A DNA stretch of 64,000 nt from Pseudodesulfovibrio senegalensis (lineage in GTDB: Bacteria; Desulfobacterota; Desulfovibrionia; Desulfovibrionales; Desulfovibrionaceae), in contig NZ_WAIE01000008.1 of NCBI RefSeq assembly GCF_008830225.1, forward strand, positions 1 through 64,000. The letters run 5' to 3'. Below the pieces are notes generated by a model. It was not told the DNA's origin and did not search any database. It saw nothing but the letters and a program-made list of their open reading frames with translations. The translations under genes and the position numbers were made by a program. This document shows positions 1-8,745 of this stretch, one piece after another. How positions within the stretch are numbered: position 1 is the first letter of the stretch; each line of letters starts with the position of its first letter.

Positions 1-91
1 TGCGACGGCCCGCAGGCGATTGTTGCGGGGTGCGGCGAGGGCTTTCAGGGGCGACGGGAATAAAGGATTTTTTGCCTCCTTTTTTATCCTT

Positions 92-123
92 AAAAAAGGA
101 GGTCGCCCGAGGGGGCGAGACCC
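92..123 (-). terminator. Terminator-like hairpin after glycosyltransferase operon
   Basis: Read leftward, GGTC-TCGCCC pairs with GGGCGA-CC around a short C-rich loop and is followed by TCCTTTTTT. It sits about 100 bases beyond the stop codon at 227, so it probably ends the two-gene glycosyltransferase transcript. The flanking sequence, with a second AAAAAAGGAGG arm, resembles the element at 56092-56160. Confidence 0.6.
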
Positions 124-145
124 CTCGAACAAATAAGGTGGGAAG

Positions 146-202
146 TTGTACGATTGCGCGTCAGCGCAACGTACTCATGAAAAATCTACGACATCAATTC
201 CC
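146..202 (-). repeat. Dispersed intergenic repeat, family 1, copy 1
   Basis: About 56 bases nearly identical to 56528-56584, with only a few transitions. The core contains the inverted repeat TTGCGC-gtca-GCGCAA inside a longer GTACG/CGTAC palindrome. Both copies begin about 25 bases beyond the stop codon of a leftward gene, so in transcript orientation each lies in a 3' untranslated region. The function is unknown; a REP-like element or RNA-stability hairpin is possible. Confidence 0.75.
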
Positions 203-226
203 CGACCGCGCGTCAGCGCAAACACC

Positions 227-1486
227 CTACTCCCCGCAGGGCACGCCGTGGCTCTTGTAGATTTCACCAAGGTCGCGAATGAGTTCCTTGTTGTTGAACA
301 CGGCCTCCACCTTGGCGCGGGCCGCCGGAATGACACGGGCGCGCAGGTCCGCGTCCGTGAGCAGCCGCTCAATGGCCGCCTCCATGTCGTCCACGGATTC
401 GGATTCGCACAAAAGTCCGGTCTGTTCGTGTTCCACCAATTCGGGAACCCCGGAAATGTTGGTTGCCGCAACCGGCACGCCCATGGCCATGGACTCGGCC
501 ACCACGTTGGGTATGCCGTCCCGGTCGCCGTCCGCAGCCTGTCTGCAGCCCAACACGAAAATATCCGCGGTGCGGAAACGCTCGATGACCGCATCGTGGG
601 TCACGGTTCCGGGCATGTCCACCACATCCTGCAAGCCCAGATCACGCACCTGCGCCTTGATTTCGTCCCGCAATGCGCCGTCGCCCAGCAGGGTGTAACG
701 AAAATCCACGCCCTTTTCCCGCAGCCGGGCAAGGGCGCGCAGAATGATGTCCAGCCCTTTCTTGGGCACGAACCGGGCCACGGTCATGATGGAATACGGA
801 GCCGAAGCCTTGGCGGGCCTGCCGTTGCAGGAAAACAGGTCGAGGTTGATGCCGTGATACACGCAGTGCACGGGCTTGGCCGAACGCACCACCTCTTCCA
901 GATGCCGCTTGTTGTACTGGGTGCAGGTGACCAGAAAACTGGCCGCGTCGATCTTGTCCATGATGCGCTCCGGGGCCTGCGTGTAGATGTCCTTGGCATG
1001 AGCCGTGAAGCTGAAGGGCACGCCCTCGAAATGCGCGGCATACAGGCCCACGGTGGCAGGCGTGTGCGCAAAGTGCGCGTGGATGTGGCCGAGGTTTAAC
1101 CCCTTGGCCTTGCGCACCAGAAAGGCGGCCTGCATGAAATGCTTGAGCCACGTATACTTCTTTGGCGCGAGCGCAAAGCGTTTGCCGAGCATGCGCAGGC
1201 CGGAAAAGAACCGGCCCGGACGTTCCAGCATGAGCATGAAAGTGTGCCACAGCAGCGCGGGCAGCCCCTTGGTCATGGTCTCGGGCAGGTAGGTGACCCC
1301 GGCCTTGATCTCCTTGACCGAATCATGGCTGAAACTTTCGCGCGGGCAGCGCATGGAAAAAATGTGAATGCGGAAACCCATGGTTTCAAGCAGGCGCAGT
1401 TCATTGGAAATGAATGTTTCGGAAATGCGGGGAAATCCCTTGAGCACCATGCCAAGGGTTTTCTGCTGGGTATCGGAAGGGTTCAT
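227..1486 (-). CDS. Glycosyltransferase family 4 (WcaL-like)
   Basis: A 419-residue GT-B fold glycosyltransferase predicted to move a sugar from a nucleotide donor onto an exopolysaccharide, LPS or glycoprotein glycan in the cytoplasm. The N-terminal part has the motif KGFPRISETFISNEL typical of WcaL/AmsK-like enzymes. The C-terminal half has the GT4 donor site: VARFVPKKGLD near residue 240, then ESMAMGVPVAATNISGVPEL near 325-345 with the E-x7-E type pattern. No signal peptide or membrane segment is visible. The start overlaps the end of the upstream leftward gene by four bases (ATGA), so the two are translationally coupled. The acceptor cannot be deduced from sequence. Confidence 0.9.
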   Translation of the reverse strand: MNPSDTQQKTLGMVLKGFPRISETFISNELRLLETMGFRIHIFSMRCPRESFSHDSVKEIKAGVTYLPETMTKGLPALLWHTFMLMLERPGRFFSGLRMLGKRFALAPKKYTWLKHFMQAAFLVRKAKGLNLGHIHAHFAHTPATVGLYAAHFEGVPFSFTAHAKDIYTQAPERIMDKIDAASFLVTCTQYNKRHLEEVVRSAKPVHCVYHGINLDLFSCNGRPAKASAPYSIMTVARFVPKKGLDIILRALARLREKGVDFRYTLLGDGALRDEIKAQVRDLGLQDVVDMPGTVTHDAVIERFRTADIFVLGCRQAADGDRDGIPNVVAESMAMGVPVAATNISGVPELVEHEQTGLLCESESVDDMEAAIERLLTDADLRARVIPAARAKVEAVFNNKELIRDLGEIYKSHGVPCGE

Positions 1487-2649
1487 TCCTTTTCCTTTCT
1501 GAATTCGGCGAGACGGTTGCGCATGAAGTCCAGTCCCGTCATGGAGAACCGGTTCATGGCCTGCTGGTAGGGATGGGGATCATCAAGCATGGCGTCCACC
1601 TTGGCCCGCATGGTCTGCGGGGAAAGGTCGTCCCACTTGATGTAGTCCACGAGTCCGCGTTCGCCAAAAACGCGGGCGCGGATGAGTTGCTCCTCGCGCG
1701 GGTTGTCGCGCGGGATGATGAGCGAAACCTTTTTCTGCGAGAGAATCTCGCACAAGGTGTTGTAGCCGCCCATGCTGATGACCAGATCGGCCTGGGCGAT
1801 CTTCTTTTCCAGATTCTTGACGAATGCGGTGAAACGCACGCCAAGGGCGCGGGCGCGCCGGGCAAGGTCGTCGAGCATGTGGTCCGGCAGAAACGGCCCG
1901 GTGATCATCAGTGTCCTGAAATCCACGGACCCGTTGTTTTCCAGCATGGTCAGGTAATTGTCCAACACGGGATACCCGTCGCCGCCGCCGCCGATGGTGA
2001 CCACCACGAGCTTTTCCTTCTTCTTCGGAACGCGGACTTCGGGCCTCTTGCGCGGAATGTATCCGGTGAAATGCGTTTTTTCGGCAATGTCCTCGGGAAT
2101 GGAATACTCGGTGACCGGGTCATACAGGTCCTGATCGCCGTAGACCCATATTTCCGTGTACAGGTCGCGCAACACCTTGGTGAACTGTTTGCGGTTCCAT
2201 TCGCAGCGGGTGTTTTTGGCGTTGTCCAGAATATCGCGCAGACCGAGCACCACGCGGGTGCAGGGACAATGCTTGCGAATCCAGCGCAGGGTGGGCTTGA
2301 TCTCGCCCTTGAGGCCGGTGGGGACCTTGTCCACGATGAACAGGTCCGGCTTGAACGTGCGGGTGGTGGCCGTGATGATGTTGCGCCGAATGGCCACGGC
2401 CTGCTCCGGAGCCACCTTGATGGAATGGGGGACATACACGGTGTTGGACTGTTTGATCATGCCCGGTACGCGCACGAAGTCCACCCCCTGCGGCAGGGTG
2501 TAGCGTCCGGCAATGGGCGAACCCGTGAGGATAAGGATGTTCACGTCCGGCTGGACCAACGTGCGCGCAATGGCCATGGTCCTGCGGATGTGTCCCAGAC
2601 CATAGGTGTCATGGGAGTACATCAATATATTGTATGTATCGTTGGTCAT
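1483..2649 (-). CDS. MurG-like glycosyltransferase (COG4671/GT28 type)
   Basis: A 388-residue protein with the GT-B features of the predicted glycosyltransferase family COG4671. The N-terminal motif YSHDTYGLGHIRRTMAIA corresponds to the glycine-rich acceptor-side loop. A glycine-rich stretch TIGGGGDGYPV lies near residue 220, and the MurG-like donor site SMGGYNTLCEILS with PRDNPREEQ lies near 295-320. It is probably a soluble or membrane-peripheral cytoplasmic enzyme. It is the first gene of a leftward pair with the GT4 gene and diverges from the deacetylase-like gene at 2845, suggesting one glycan locus. Donor and acceptor are unknown. Confidence 0.85.
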   Translation of the reverse strand: MTNDTYNILMYSHDTYGLGHIRRTMAIARTLVQPDVNILILTGSPIAGRYTLPQGVDFVRVPGMIKQSNTVYVPHSIKVAPEQAVAIRRNIITATTRTFKPDLFIVDKVPTGLKGEIKPTLRWIRKHCPCTRVVLGLRDILDNAKNTRCEWNRKQFTKVLRDLYTEIWVYGDQDLYDPVTEYSIPEDIAEKTHFTGYIPRKRPEVRVPKKKEKLVVVTIGGGGDGYPVLDNYLTMLENNGSVDFRTLMITGPFLPDHMLDDLARRARALGVRFTAFVKNLEKKIAQADLVISMGGYNTLCEILSQKKVSLIIPRDNPREEQLIRARVFGERGLVDYIKWDDLSPQTMRAKVDAMLDDPHPYQQAMNRFSMTGLDFMRNRLAEFRKEKE

Positions 2650-2766
2650 TCGGAATTGCCCGTTTTGTGCTGCCCCCGCAGGCCCAAGAGCGGATCATAG
2701 CCCTTTGGCGTGCTCATGTCCATCACAGCCCCTCCCCTGCGACACGTACGCACCGTGTCATCCGGG

Positions 2767-2778
2767 GCATACGTATGC
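2767..2778. promoter_or_regulatory. Perfect 12-base palindrome between divergent glycan genes
   Basis: GCATACGTATGC is a perfect palindrome in the 195-base region separating the leftward glycosyltransferases from the rightward deacetylase gene, followed by an AT-rich stretch. It may be an operator for one or both directions, but palindromes this short also occur by chance. Confidence 0.3.
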
Positions 2779-2844
2779 AAAAATAAATTTCAGGCCTGTT
2801 TCGGGCCGTGGCATTTGCGTGCGAGTTCTGCTATCAGAGCTTGC

Positions 2845-3627
2845 ATGACCCTTGACGCACTGGCGGCCATCGCGAACGAACTGGACGCTTGGCGTGCGAA
2901 CGAACGCACGGCCACGCTCTGGTGGCGGGACGACGATGCCCACGCCGCCGGCCCGGAACTGGACCGGCTGTTGGCGCTCTGCCGGGCACACAATACCCCG
3001 TGCAGCCTTGCCGCCATTCCGGCCCGTGTGGAGGATTCCATGGTCGCTTTGCTGCACGGCACGCCGCAGGCGTGGGTGTTGCAGCATGGCTATGCACATG
3101 TGAACCATGCGCCGCGCGGCAAGGGACTCGGTGCGTGGGAACTGGGCCTGCACCGCCCGCTGCAAACGGTCCTCGACGACCTGGAACGCGGCAGAACAAT
3201 CCTGAAGGATCGATTCAAGGGTCGGTTCGTTCCCGCAGTGGTGCCACCCTGGAATCGCATTGATCCCGTCCTGCTCAGGCATTTCCCGGCTCTGGGCCTG
3301 ACGGGAATGTCCGCGGAAGATCGCGGGCCATTATCGGCAAACCGCGTGCGCATAGTGCCGGCGCATGCAGACCTGCTCCGCTGGAAAGGCAAGGCCGCAC
3401 ACTTTGCCGGAGCGCAGCGGGTGACCGACCAGATTCTCGACCATTTGCGCTCCCGGCGCATGAAAACGGTCGACCCGGACACACCCACCGGCGTTCTGAC
3501 CCATCACCTTGAGATGGACGAAGCCGCCTGGGAATTCATGAACGCCCTTCTGGAGGCGACAAACGCGCACACGGCGTGCCGCTGGCTGGCGGCACCGGAC
3601 ATTTTCGAACAAGGAAATCTCGAATGA
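2845..3627 (+). CDS. Polysaccharide deacetylase-like protein
   Basis: 260 residues from the ATG at 2845; the frame is open further upstream but that part reads like non-coding sequence. It resembles the NodB-type deacetylase superfamily: WWRDDDAHA near residue 30 could hold the catalytic/metal aspartates, LQHGYAHVNH near 85-95 the metal histidines, and VPPWNRI near 135 the proline-rich active-site strand. It would remove acetyl groups from a sugar polymer or intermediate. No signal peptide is seen, so it may act inside the cell. It overlaps the next gene by ATGA. Substrate unknown; family assignment rests on motifs only. Confidence 0.75.
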   Translation: MTLDALAAIANELDAWRANERTATLWWRDDDAHAAGPELDRLLALCRAHNTPCSLAAIPARVEDSMVALLHGTPQAWVLQHGYAHVNHAPRGKGLGAWELGLHRPLQTVLDDLERGRTILKDRFKGRFVPAVVPPWNRIDPVLLRHFPALGLTGMSAEDRGPLSANRVRIVPAHADLLRWKGKAAHFAGAQRVTDQILDHLRSRRMKTVDPDTPTGVLTHHLEMDEAAWEFMNALLEATNAHTACRWLAAPDIFEQGNLE

Positions 3628-4478
3628 ACCCAACCATTCGACCTGTCCGCACACAGGATATCCCGGCCATCTGCACACTGCTCCACGAGCACATGAACAG
3701 CAGGTTCGAGCCGGAACGATGGAAACGACTTTTCGAACCGGGCTGGACCGATTCGCCCGAAGACATGGGCCTTGTGGTGGAGGATGCCGGACGCATCGTC
3801 GGCTTTCACGGCCATGTATGCTCGCACCGCGTGGTGGCGGGCCGCCGCGAGCGGTTCGTGAACTTCTCCTCCTGGTATCTCTGCAAGGAGTACCGGGGCC
3901 AAGGGCTGGGCAGCGCCATGGTGCGCCGGGCCATTCAGGCCCCGGACACCACCTACACGGTCTTTTCCCTGTCGCCGAAACGCGTGGAAATGTTCCGCAC
4001 CTTCGGCATGGAACCGCTGGAAGAGGAACGCCTGCTGTGGCGCAAGCGCGGCGGGCACGACGTGGAGCTGATCACGGACGCGGATACCATCCAGTACCGG
4101 GTCTGGCCCGAGGAGCAGCGCATCCTGCTGGACAACCTGCCCTACGGCATCAAGGCCTGCCTCGCCAGCGTCATGTGCGAGGAGTGCCTCGTGCTCTACC
4201 GCGAATCCGTGAAAAAGAACGGGCGCACCTATCTGGACGTGCTCTATCGCAACAACCCGCGACTGTTCACCGAGCTGGCCCAGGAGCTGGCCAACGCCCT
4301 GCTGCCGGACGGCGACGCCGTGCTGGCCGCAGACAAACGCTTTGTCCTCGGCCCGGGGCTGGACGCGCAAGTGGAGCGCATCGCCTCGCCCCGGTTCTAC
4401 CTCTCGGAAAACGTGGCGCGAGAAAACGTGGACCTGCTCTATTCCGAACTGCAACTGCTCGACCTGAAGCTCGACTAG
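3624..4478 (+). CDS. GNAT family N-acetyltransferase
   Basis: 284 residues, starting at an ATG that overlaps the preceding stop. The acetyl-CoA binding motif A is visible as KEYRGQGLGSAMVRRA near residues 93-108. The preceding strand, FVNFSSWYLC, is the usual beta-4 of the fold. The C-terminal 130 residues are outside the GNAT core and have no motif I recognise. Coupling to a deacetylase-like gene and proximity to glycosyltransferases suggest an amino-sugar or glycan substrate; this is inference from context. Confidence 0.8.
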   Translation: MNPTIRPVRTQDIPAICTLLHEHMNSRFEPERWKRLFEPGWTDSPEDMGLVVEDAGRIVGFHGHVCSHRVVAGRRERFVNFSSWYLCKEYRGQGLGSAMVRRAIQAPDTTYTVFSLSPKRVEMFRTFGMEPLEEERLLWRKRGGHDVELITDADTIQYRVWPEEQRILLDNLPYGIKACLASVMCEECLVLYRESVKKNGRTYLDVLYRNNPRLFTELAQELANALLPDGDAVLAADKRFVLGPGLDAQVERIASPRFYLSENVARENVDLLYSELQLLDLKLD

Positions 4479-4486
4479 GAGACCGC

Positions 4487-4705
4487 ATGCAGCCGTTCAT
4501 GATCATCAACATCCTGATCCTGTGCGTGGTCTTCGTGATCCTGACGCTGGAATCCGTGACCGGCGGAACCGGGGTCTGGCGCACGGTTTCCCTGTGCCTG
4601 ACAGCGCTCGCCGTGCTGCTCTGGATTGCGGGGCGTATCGTCCGCCACAAGGACCGCCGCCGGGAGCGAAACGAAACGCGCAACCGCCCGGACCCGAAAA
4701 ACTGA
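4487..4705 (+). CDS. Small two-helix membrane protein
   Basis: 72 residues starting eight bases after the GNAT stop; AGGAG at 4477-4481 is a good ribosome site. Two hydrophobic segments (about 5-21 and 30-46) are followed by a strongly basic, Arg-rich tail, so the C terminus probably faces the cytoplasm. No family is recognised. It is the last gene of the rightward glycan group, before the tRNA promoter. Confidence 0.6.
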   Translation: MQPFMIINILILCVVFVILTLESVTGGTGVWRTVSLCLTALAVLLWIAGRIVRHKDRRRERNETRNRPDPKN

Positions 4706-4735
4706 ACATTTTTTTGCAAAGCGTGGAAAAAAAAC

Positions 4736-4764
4736 TTGCCAAGCATGCGTGCATTCGGTAGACA
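4736..4764 (+). promoter_or_regulatory. Promoter for tRNA-Phe
   Basis: TTGCCA (4736-4741), a 17-base spacer and TAGACA (4759-4764) form a sigma-70 type promoter about 18 bases before the tRNA 5' end. A GC-rich stretch follows the -10, as usual for stable RNA promoters. Confidence 0.5.
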
Positions 4765-4782
4765 TTCTCTCCGCGACACGGA

Positions 4783-4858
<76 letters not shown>

Positions 4859-4869
4859 CTTGGAAATAC

Positions 4870-4901
4870 AGGCCTTCATCAGCAATGATGAAGGCCTTTT
4901 T
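4870..4901 (+). terminator. Rho-independent terminator after tRNA-Phe
   Basis: AGGCCTTCATC (4870-4880) pairs with GATGAAGGCCT (4888-4898) and is followed directly by a T run. It lies 12 bases after the tRNA CCA end. Confidence 0.9.
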
Positions 4902-5040
4902 CGTGATCAGGCCCGGCCCCGCGACATCGGGCATCGCCACCCAATGTCCTCCACTTGTTCCAAAGTACGTTTTCACTTCCGGTTTCGCGTATTGCACCGT
5001 CCAGTACAGCCCCTTTTTACCGATCATCATTGATAAACAT

Positions 5041-5088
5041 TTCACAACCTGATACGTGCAGACTAAATATACTGATCTGCTCTATAAT
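5041..5088 (+). promoter_or_regulatory. Candidate promoter of the surface-protein block
   Basis: This AT-rich stretch contains TTCACA (5041-5046), a 17-base spacer and TAAATA (5064-5069). A TATAAT hexamer also occurs at 5083-5088, without a clear -35. Either would start a transcript about 390-420 bases before the beta-helix gene. The assignment is from hexamer match only. Confidence 0.35.
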
Positions 5089-5149
5089 TCAGTTTCGGCT
5101 CCACACAGAAACTCCTCATGACACAGGCAGATTATCGGCAATCCCGGTT

Positions 5150-5400
5150 TGAAGCGGCTTTCCTGCACAACTAAGCCGCCCCGGGCCGAAAAGGATGCCA
5201 CCGGTTCGACCGGTAGGCGCGCAAGGGAACAGGGTGTTGATAGTACTGTCGGGCTGCAAAACCGACACGGGCACCCCGGGTGCAGACTGGCCCACGATTC
5301 TGACGTTCCAATGCTGATCGAAAGAAGCGGGATCCGAACCCCGGCCTGCGACTTTCAGCATTGTCATGCCCGAAGGGCATTCGTCACCAGGGCGCAGCAA
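5150..5400 (+). ncRNA. Hairpin-rich leader of the beta-helix gene, unknown class
   Basis: Several inverted repeats are packed here: GCGGCTT/AAGCCGC (5154-5178), ACCGG-ttcga-CCGGT (5200-5214), TGTCGG/CCGACA (about 5247-5267), GCACC-ccg-GGTGC (5270-5282), an arm AATGCTGA/TCAGCATT spanning about 5310-5361 that encloses a GC-rich stem, and ATGCCC-gaa-GGGCAT (5366-5380). GGGCC (5183) and GGCCC (5289) could close a multibranch domain. No coding frame fits. I compared it by eye with common riboswitch cores (cobalamin, TPP, FMN, c-di-GMP, glycine) and it matches none convincingly. The rest of 4902-5486 shows no gene. Confidence 0.4.
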
Positions 5401-5486
5401 CCACGTCACCTTCATGCGCAGCCATGCCGAAGCCATTGCCGGAGGATCATCCATCGACGAATGATACTTGTTTACGGAGGATCTCC

Positions 5487-7070
5487 ATGATGTCCAAAAG
5501 CGTTCTGCACACAGCCGCATTGCTTTTGCTTTGCTTTTGCCTTTCCTCTCCCGTGGTTCCGGCACATGCCGCCGACTGCACGGTCATCAACGCACAGGGC
5601 CCGGATGTACCGGGCAGCCTCAGACGATGCCTCAGCCAGGTGACGGACGGAGACACCATCACCTTCAACCTGCCGCCGAGCGCAACCGAAATAGCCATCA
5701 CCGAAGAGCTCGTGGCCGCCACGCCGAACCTGACCATCACCGGCCCGGGCGCAGAGCAACTGACCATCCGCGCCGATGGCTGCCGGATCTTTTCGGTCAC
5801 TCAATCCGCAACGATAACCGGGCTCACCATCACCGGGGCAGGGTCCGTCAGTTACGGAGGCGGCATTTATGCCTCAGCCCCACTGACGGTGGAGGACTGC
5901 ACCATCTCCGACAATGTCAGCGGGGCCGGCGGCGGCATCGCCAGCTCGGCAACGCTCTTGACCGTGCGCAACTGCACCATCTCCAACAACCGAGCCAACG
6001 CCAACGGCGGGGCCATCCTTTGTGAAATGCCTGGAGGCAACGTTACGGTGGACAGCTGCACCATCCATCAGAATTCGGCACATTACGGCGGCGGCATCTT
6101 CGTTTCTTCCGACAACTGCAACCTTTCCGTGGAAAACACCACCATTCTGGACAACACCGCCTCACTGAGCGGAGGCGGCATTTTCTTTCTCAGTCCCATG
6201 ACACTGAGCATCACAACATCCACAATCCACAACAACACGGCCGAAGACGGCGACGGAGGAGGACTCCACACGTCAGCCATCTGCTCCGTGGGCATCGACC
6301 GGTCCACGTTCAGCAACAACGATTCGGGAGGCGAAACCTACACGGGCGGCGGGGCTCATCTGGGTGGCACCGGGCACATCACCAACAGCCTGTTCATGAA
6401 CAACAGCTCGGTAGGCAGCGGGGGCGCCATCTCCTTCAAAGAACAATATAACGACTATACCCTGATCAACTGCACTGTGCACGGCAACAGTTCCGATGGA
6501 GACGGAGGCGGCATTTATTGCAGCGAACAGCTCTCCGGGGATTGCACCTTCCATCTCAACTACTGCACCATAACCGGCAACACGGCCGACGCCGACAACA
6601 ACGGAATCGGGCAGGGCGGCGGTCTGGTCAAGGACGGCACCACCACCGTGCTGGTCAAAAGCTGCGCCGTGGCGGAAAACCTCGTGGGCACCAGTACCCC
6701 CGCGAATGAGGACTGCGCGGAACTTTCCGGCACATTCAGCAGCCACGGCTACAACCTTATCGGCGCGGGCGACGGCCTGAGCGGCTTTGTGGATGGAACA
6801 GGCAACGATCAGGTGGGCACAGCCGCCTCGCCCCTGCCCACCGGGCTTGAAGCATTGAGCTTCAACGGCGGCGTGACCCGCACCAGAGCCTTTACGGGCT
6901 CCAGCCTGCTGCGCAACGCGGGCGGCCCTGCGGAAACCGATCAAGGAGTGACGGTGCTTACGGACCAGCGCGGAAGCCCTCGCCAACAAGGTTGGGCTTC
7001 GGACATCGGGGCCTACGAGGCACCGGCCCAAGCCAACACCGCAATCCTGTTCCTGTTGCTGGACGACTGA
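5487..7070 (+). CDS. Secreted right-handed beta-helix repeat protein
   Basis: 527 residues from the ATG at 5487, chosen because GGAGG lies at 5476-5480 and a signal peptide follows (hydrophobic core LLLLCFCL, cleavage after AHA). The body has short repeats of the type GGGI-(10-14 residues)-CTIS/SN, as in polymorphic outer-membrane and pectate-lyase-like parallel beta-helices. The end contains QGWASDIGAYE, the usual last strand of choice-of-anchor Q type proteins. It is probably exported to the surface, as adhesin or glycan-binding scaffold; no catalytic triad is evident. The C terminus is AILFLLLDD, part of a tail pattern shared with three other secreted proteins in the window. Confidence 0.8.
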   Translation: MMSKSVLHTAALLLLCFCLSSPVVPAHAADCTVINAQGPDVPGSLRRCLSQVTDGDTITFNLPPSATEIAITEELVAATPNLTITGPGAEQLTIRADGCRIFSVTQSATITGLTITGAGSVSYGGGIYASAPLTVEDCTISDNVSGAGGGIASSATLLTVRNCTISNNRANANGGAILCEMPGGNVTVDSCTIHQNSAHYGGGIFVSSDNCNLSVENTTILDNTASLSGGGIFFLSPMTLSITTSTIHNNTAEDGDGGGLHTSAICSVGIDRSTFSNNDSGGETYTGGGAHLGGTGHITNSLFMNNSSVGSGGAISFKEQYNDYTLINCTVHGNSSDGDGGGIYCSEQLSGDCTFHLNYCTITGNTADADNNGIGQGGGLVKDGTTTVLVKSCAVAENLVGTSTPANEDCAELSGTFSSHGYNLIGAGDGLSGFVDGTGNDQVGTAASPLPTGLEALSFNGGVTRTRAFTGSSLLRNAGGPAETDQGVTVLTDQRGSPRQQGWASDIGAYEAPAQANTAILFLLLDD

Positions 7071-7150
7071 TCTAAACATGAAGATCAGCATGTGCATACA
7101 GGGCCGCTCCCCGGCCCGGACGTGACACAAAAAACACTGGAGATATGACG

Positions 7151-8704
7151 ATGCAAGGCAAACGTTTTTTCCTGCTGCTTGTCCTGCTCTGTGTGATTGG
7201 CAGTGTATTCCCTGCCCTCGCCTGGGCTGATCCGTTTTCCCATGAACAGGAAATACCGTCGCCCAATACAGGCGGTGCCTATTTCGGAGCGGCGGTCAGC
7301 CTTTCAGAAAATTACGCGTTCATAGGCCTGCCCGGGGAAGCCGTCGGAAGCCTGGCCGCCGCAGGCGCGGTCTATGTTTACCTGCGCTCCGGTTCCTCAT
7401 GGAGCCAGGTGGCCCGGCTGGTCGCGGACGAACCCAAGGAAGGCGCGCGATTCGGCTTGTCTGTGGCCGTGCATGGGGACTATGCTGTGGTGGGCGCCCC
7501 CAACGAAACATACATACGCTCAGGATTCGGCGAAGACATCACCCTGACCAATGCAGGGGCCGCCTATGTCTTCAAGCTGACCGACGGCACCTGGACGCAG
7601 GCACAGCGACTCACCGGCTACGGATCACACATCAATTCCTATTTCGGTTGCTCCGTGGCGGCTGACGACGGCCGCGTGGTTGTCGGCTCCTACGGCGAGG
7701 ACTCCAAAACAGGGGCCGCCTATGTCTATTACGAGGATGGCGGCAGCTGGCTCTCGCTCGGGAACGCGTTGACAGCAAGCACGGGCGAATCCGACGACCA
7801 TTTCGGAAAATCGGTAGGCATCGACGACGATTACGTCATCGTGGGTGCGCCGAGGTACGAGGAGGGAACCGGCGCATGCAACGCAGGCGCCGCATACATT
7901 TATCATTGGAACGGCAGTTCATGGGACGAATCCACTCTGGCAACCGGGGAATGCGGTGATTCGTTGGGATCGGGCGTGGCCATCGACGACGAATACGCGG
8001 TTGTGGGGGCGCCGGGTGATGATGCGGAGAAGGGAGCGGCATTCGTCTACCTGCGCTCCGGCTCTTCGTGGTCGCAACTGCAGAAACTGAGCGCCAACGG
8101 CGGGAGCGCAGGAGACTGGTTCGGAACGAGCACAAGCCTGAACGGGGCAATGGTTCTGGTGGGAGCCATAGCCGAAGCATCTGACACCGGCGCGGCCTAC
8201 GCCTTTGACCGCACCGACTCCTGGAGCCAGGAAAAAATGACCCCATCGGACGGCGCCTCAGGCGACAACTTCGCGCAAAGCGTCAGCATCTGGGGCAATT
8301 ATGCCCTTGTCGGTGCCCCGTATGCAGACAGCGCGCAAGGCGCAGCCTACATATACACGCCAATTCCCTTTGCCAGCACCGGGGCCGCTACCGGAATCCA
8401 GGCAACCCAAGCCACCCTGAACGCCGAGGCTAACGCCAACGGGGATACGGGTGAAATCGTTTTCCAATACGGCACCACCACGAGTTACGGCAACGAGGTC
8501 ACGGCCGACCAGAGTCCGATATCCGGCGGCTTGGACCATGCCATGAGCGCCACCGTCACCGGCCTTGTTCCCGACACCGAATACCACTTCCGCGTGCGGG
8601 TGAGCACCCCGACCTTCGGGACCACCTATGGGGAAGACAAAATATTCACCACCGGATCCTCCAGCGTCGGCCTGCCGCACATACCGCTGCTGCTCCTGAA
8701 CTGA
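7151..8704 (+). CDS. Secreted seven-repeat FG-GAP beta-propeller with Fn3-like domain
   Basis: 517 residues from the ATG at 7151; the ATG at 7145 is only two bases from GGAG (7139-7142), so the second is preferred. A signal peptide ends after ALAWA. Seven repeats of the form FG-x-S-V-(6)-Y-x-V-V-G-A-P follow, consistent with one seven-bladed integrin-alpha-like propeller. Residues about 420-505 resemble a fibronectin type III domain (TGIQATQATL ... PDTEYHFRVRV). Its role is probably surface adhesion. The C terminus PHIPLLLLN shares the poly-Leu tail. It lies 80 bases after the beta-helix gene. Confidence 0.8.
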   Translation: MQGKRFFLLLVLLCVIGSVFPALAWADPFSHEQEIPSPNTGGAYFGAAVSLSENYAFIGLPGEAVGSLAAAGAVYVYLRSGSSWSQVARLVADEPKEGARFGLSVAVHGDYAVVGAPNETYIRSGFGEDITLTNAGAAYVFKLTDGTWTQAQRLTGYGSHINSYFGCSVAADDGRVVVGSYGEDSKTGAAYVYYEDGGSWLSLGNALTASTGESDDHFGKSVGIDDDYVIVGAPRYEEGTGACNAGAAYIYHWNGSSWDESTLATGECGDSLGSGVAIDDEYAVVGAPGDDAEKGAAFVYLRSGSSWSQLQKLSANGGSAGDWFGTSTSLNGAMVLVGAIAEASDTGAAYAFDRTDSWSQEKMTPSDGASGDNFAQSVSIWGNYALVGAPYADSAQGAAYIYTPIPFASTGAATGIQATQATLNAEANANGDTGEIVFQYGTTTSYGNEVTADQSPISGGLDHAMSATVTGLVPDTEYHFRVRVSTPTFGTTYGEDKIFTTGSSSVGLPHIPLLLLN

Positions 8705-8707
8705 CAC

Positions 8708-8745
8708 AAAAGGCCCTCGTGCCGCACGGCAAGAGGGCCTTTTTA
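8708..8745 (+). terminator. Rho-independent terminator after FG-GAP protein gene
   Basis: AAAAGGCCCTC (8708-8718) pairs with GAGGGCCTTTT (8733-8743) and leads into a T run, starting four bases after the stop. The next gene must therefore have its own promoter. Confidence 0.88.

Larger units (their letters stand above)
1..226. other. Intergenic region, no gene
   Basis: No convincing gene. It is the 3' flank of the leftward glycosyltransferase gene that ends at 227. It contains a dispersed repeat (146-202) and a terminator-like hairpin (92-123), both described separately. The remaining bases 1-91 are GC-rich and show nothing recognisable; the open frame across the region is short and runs through the repeats, so it was not accepted as coding. 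Confidence 0.6.

Noticed and set aside
5325-5350. tRNA T-arm-like sequence on the minus strand
   Set aside because: GGGGTTCGGATCCC resembles a T arm, but no acceptor, D or anticodon arm can be completed around it.
5200-5380. Cobalamin or other known riboswitch before the beta-helix gene
   Set aside because: AAGGGAACAGGGTG recalls part of the cobalamin core, but the B12 box and the rest of the core are absent. Kept as an unknown structured leader.
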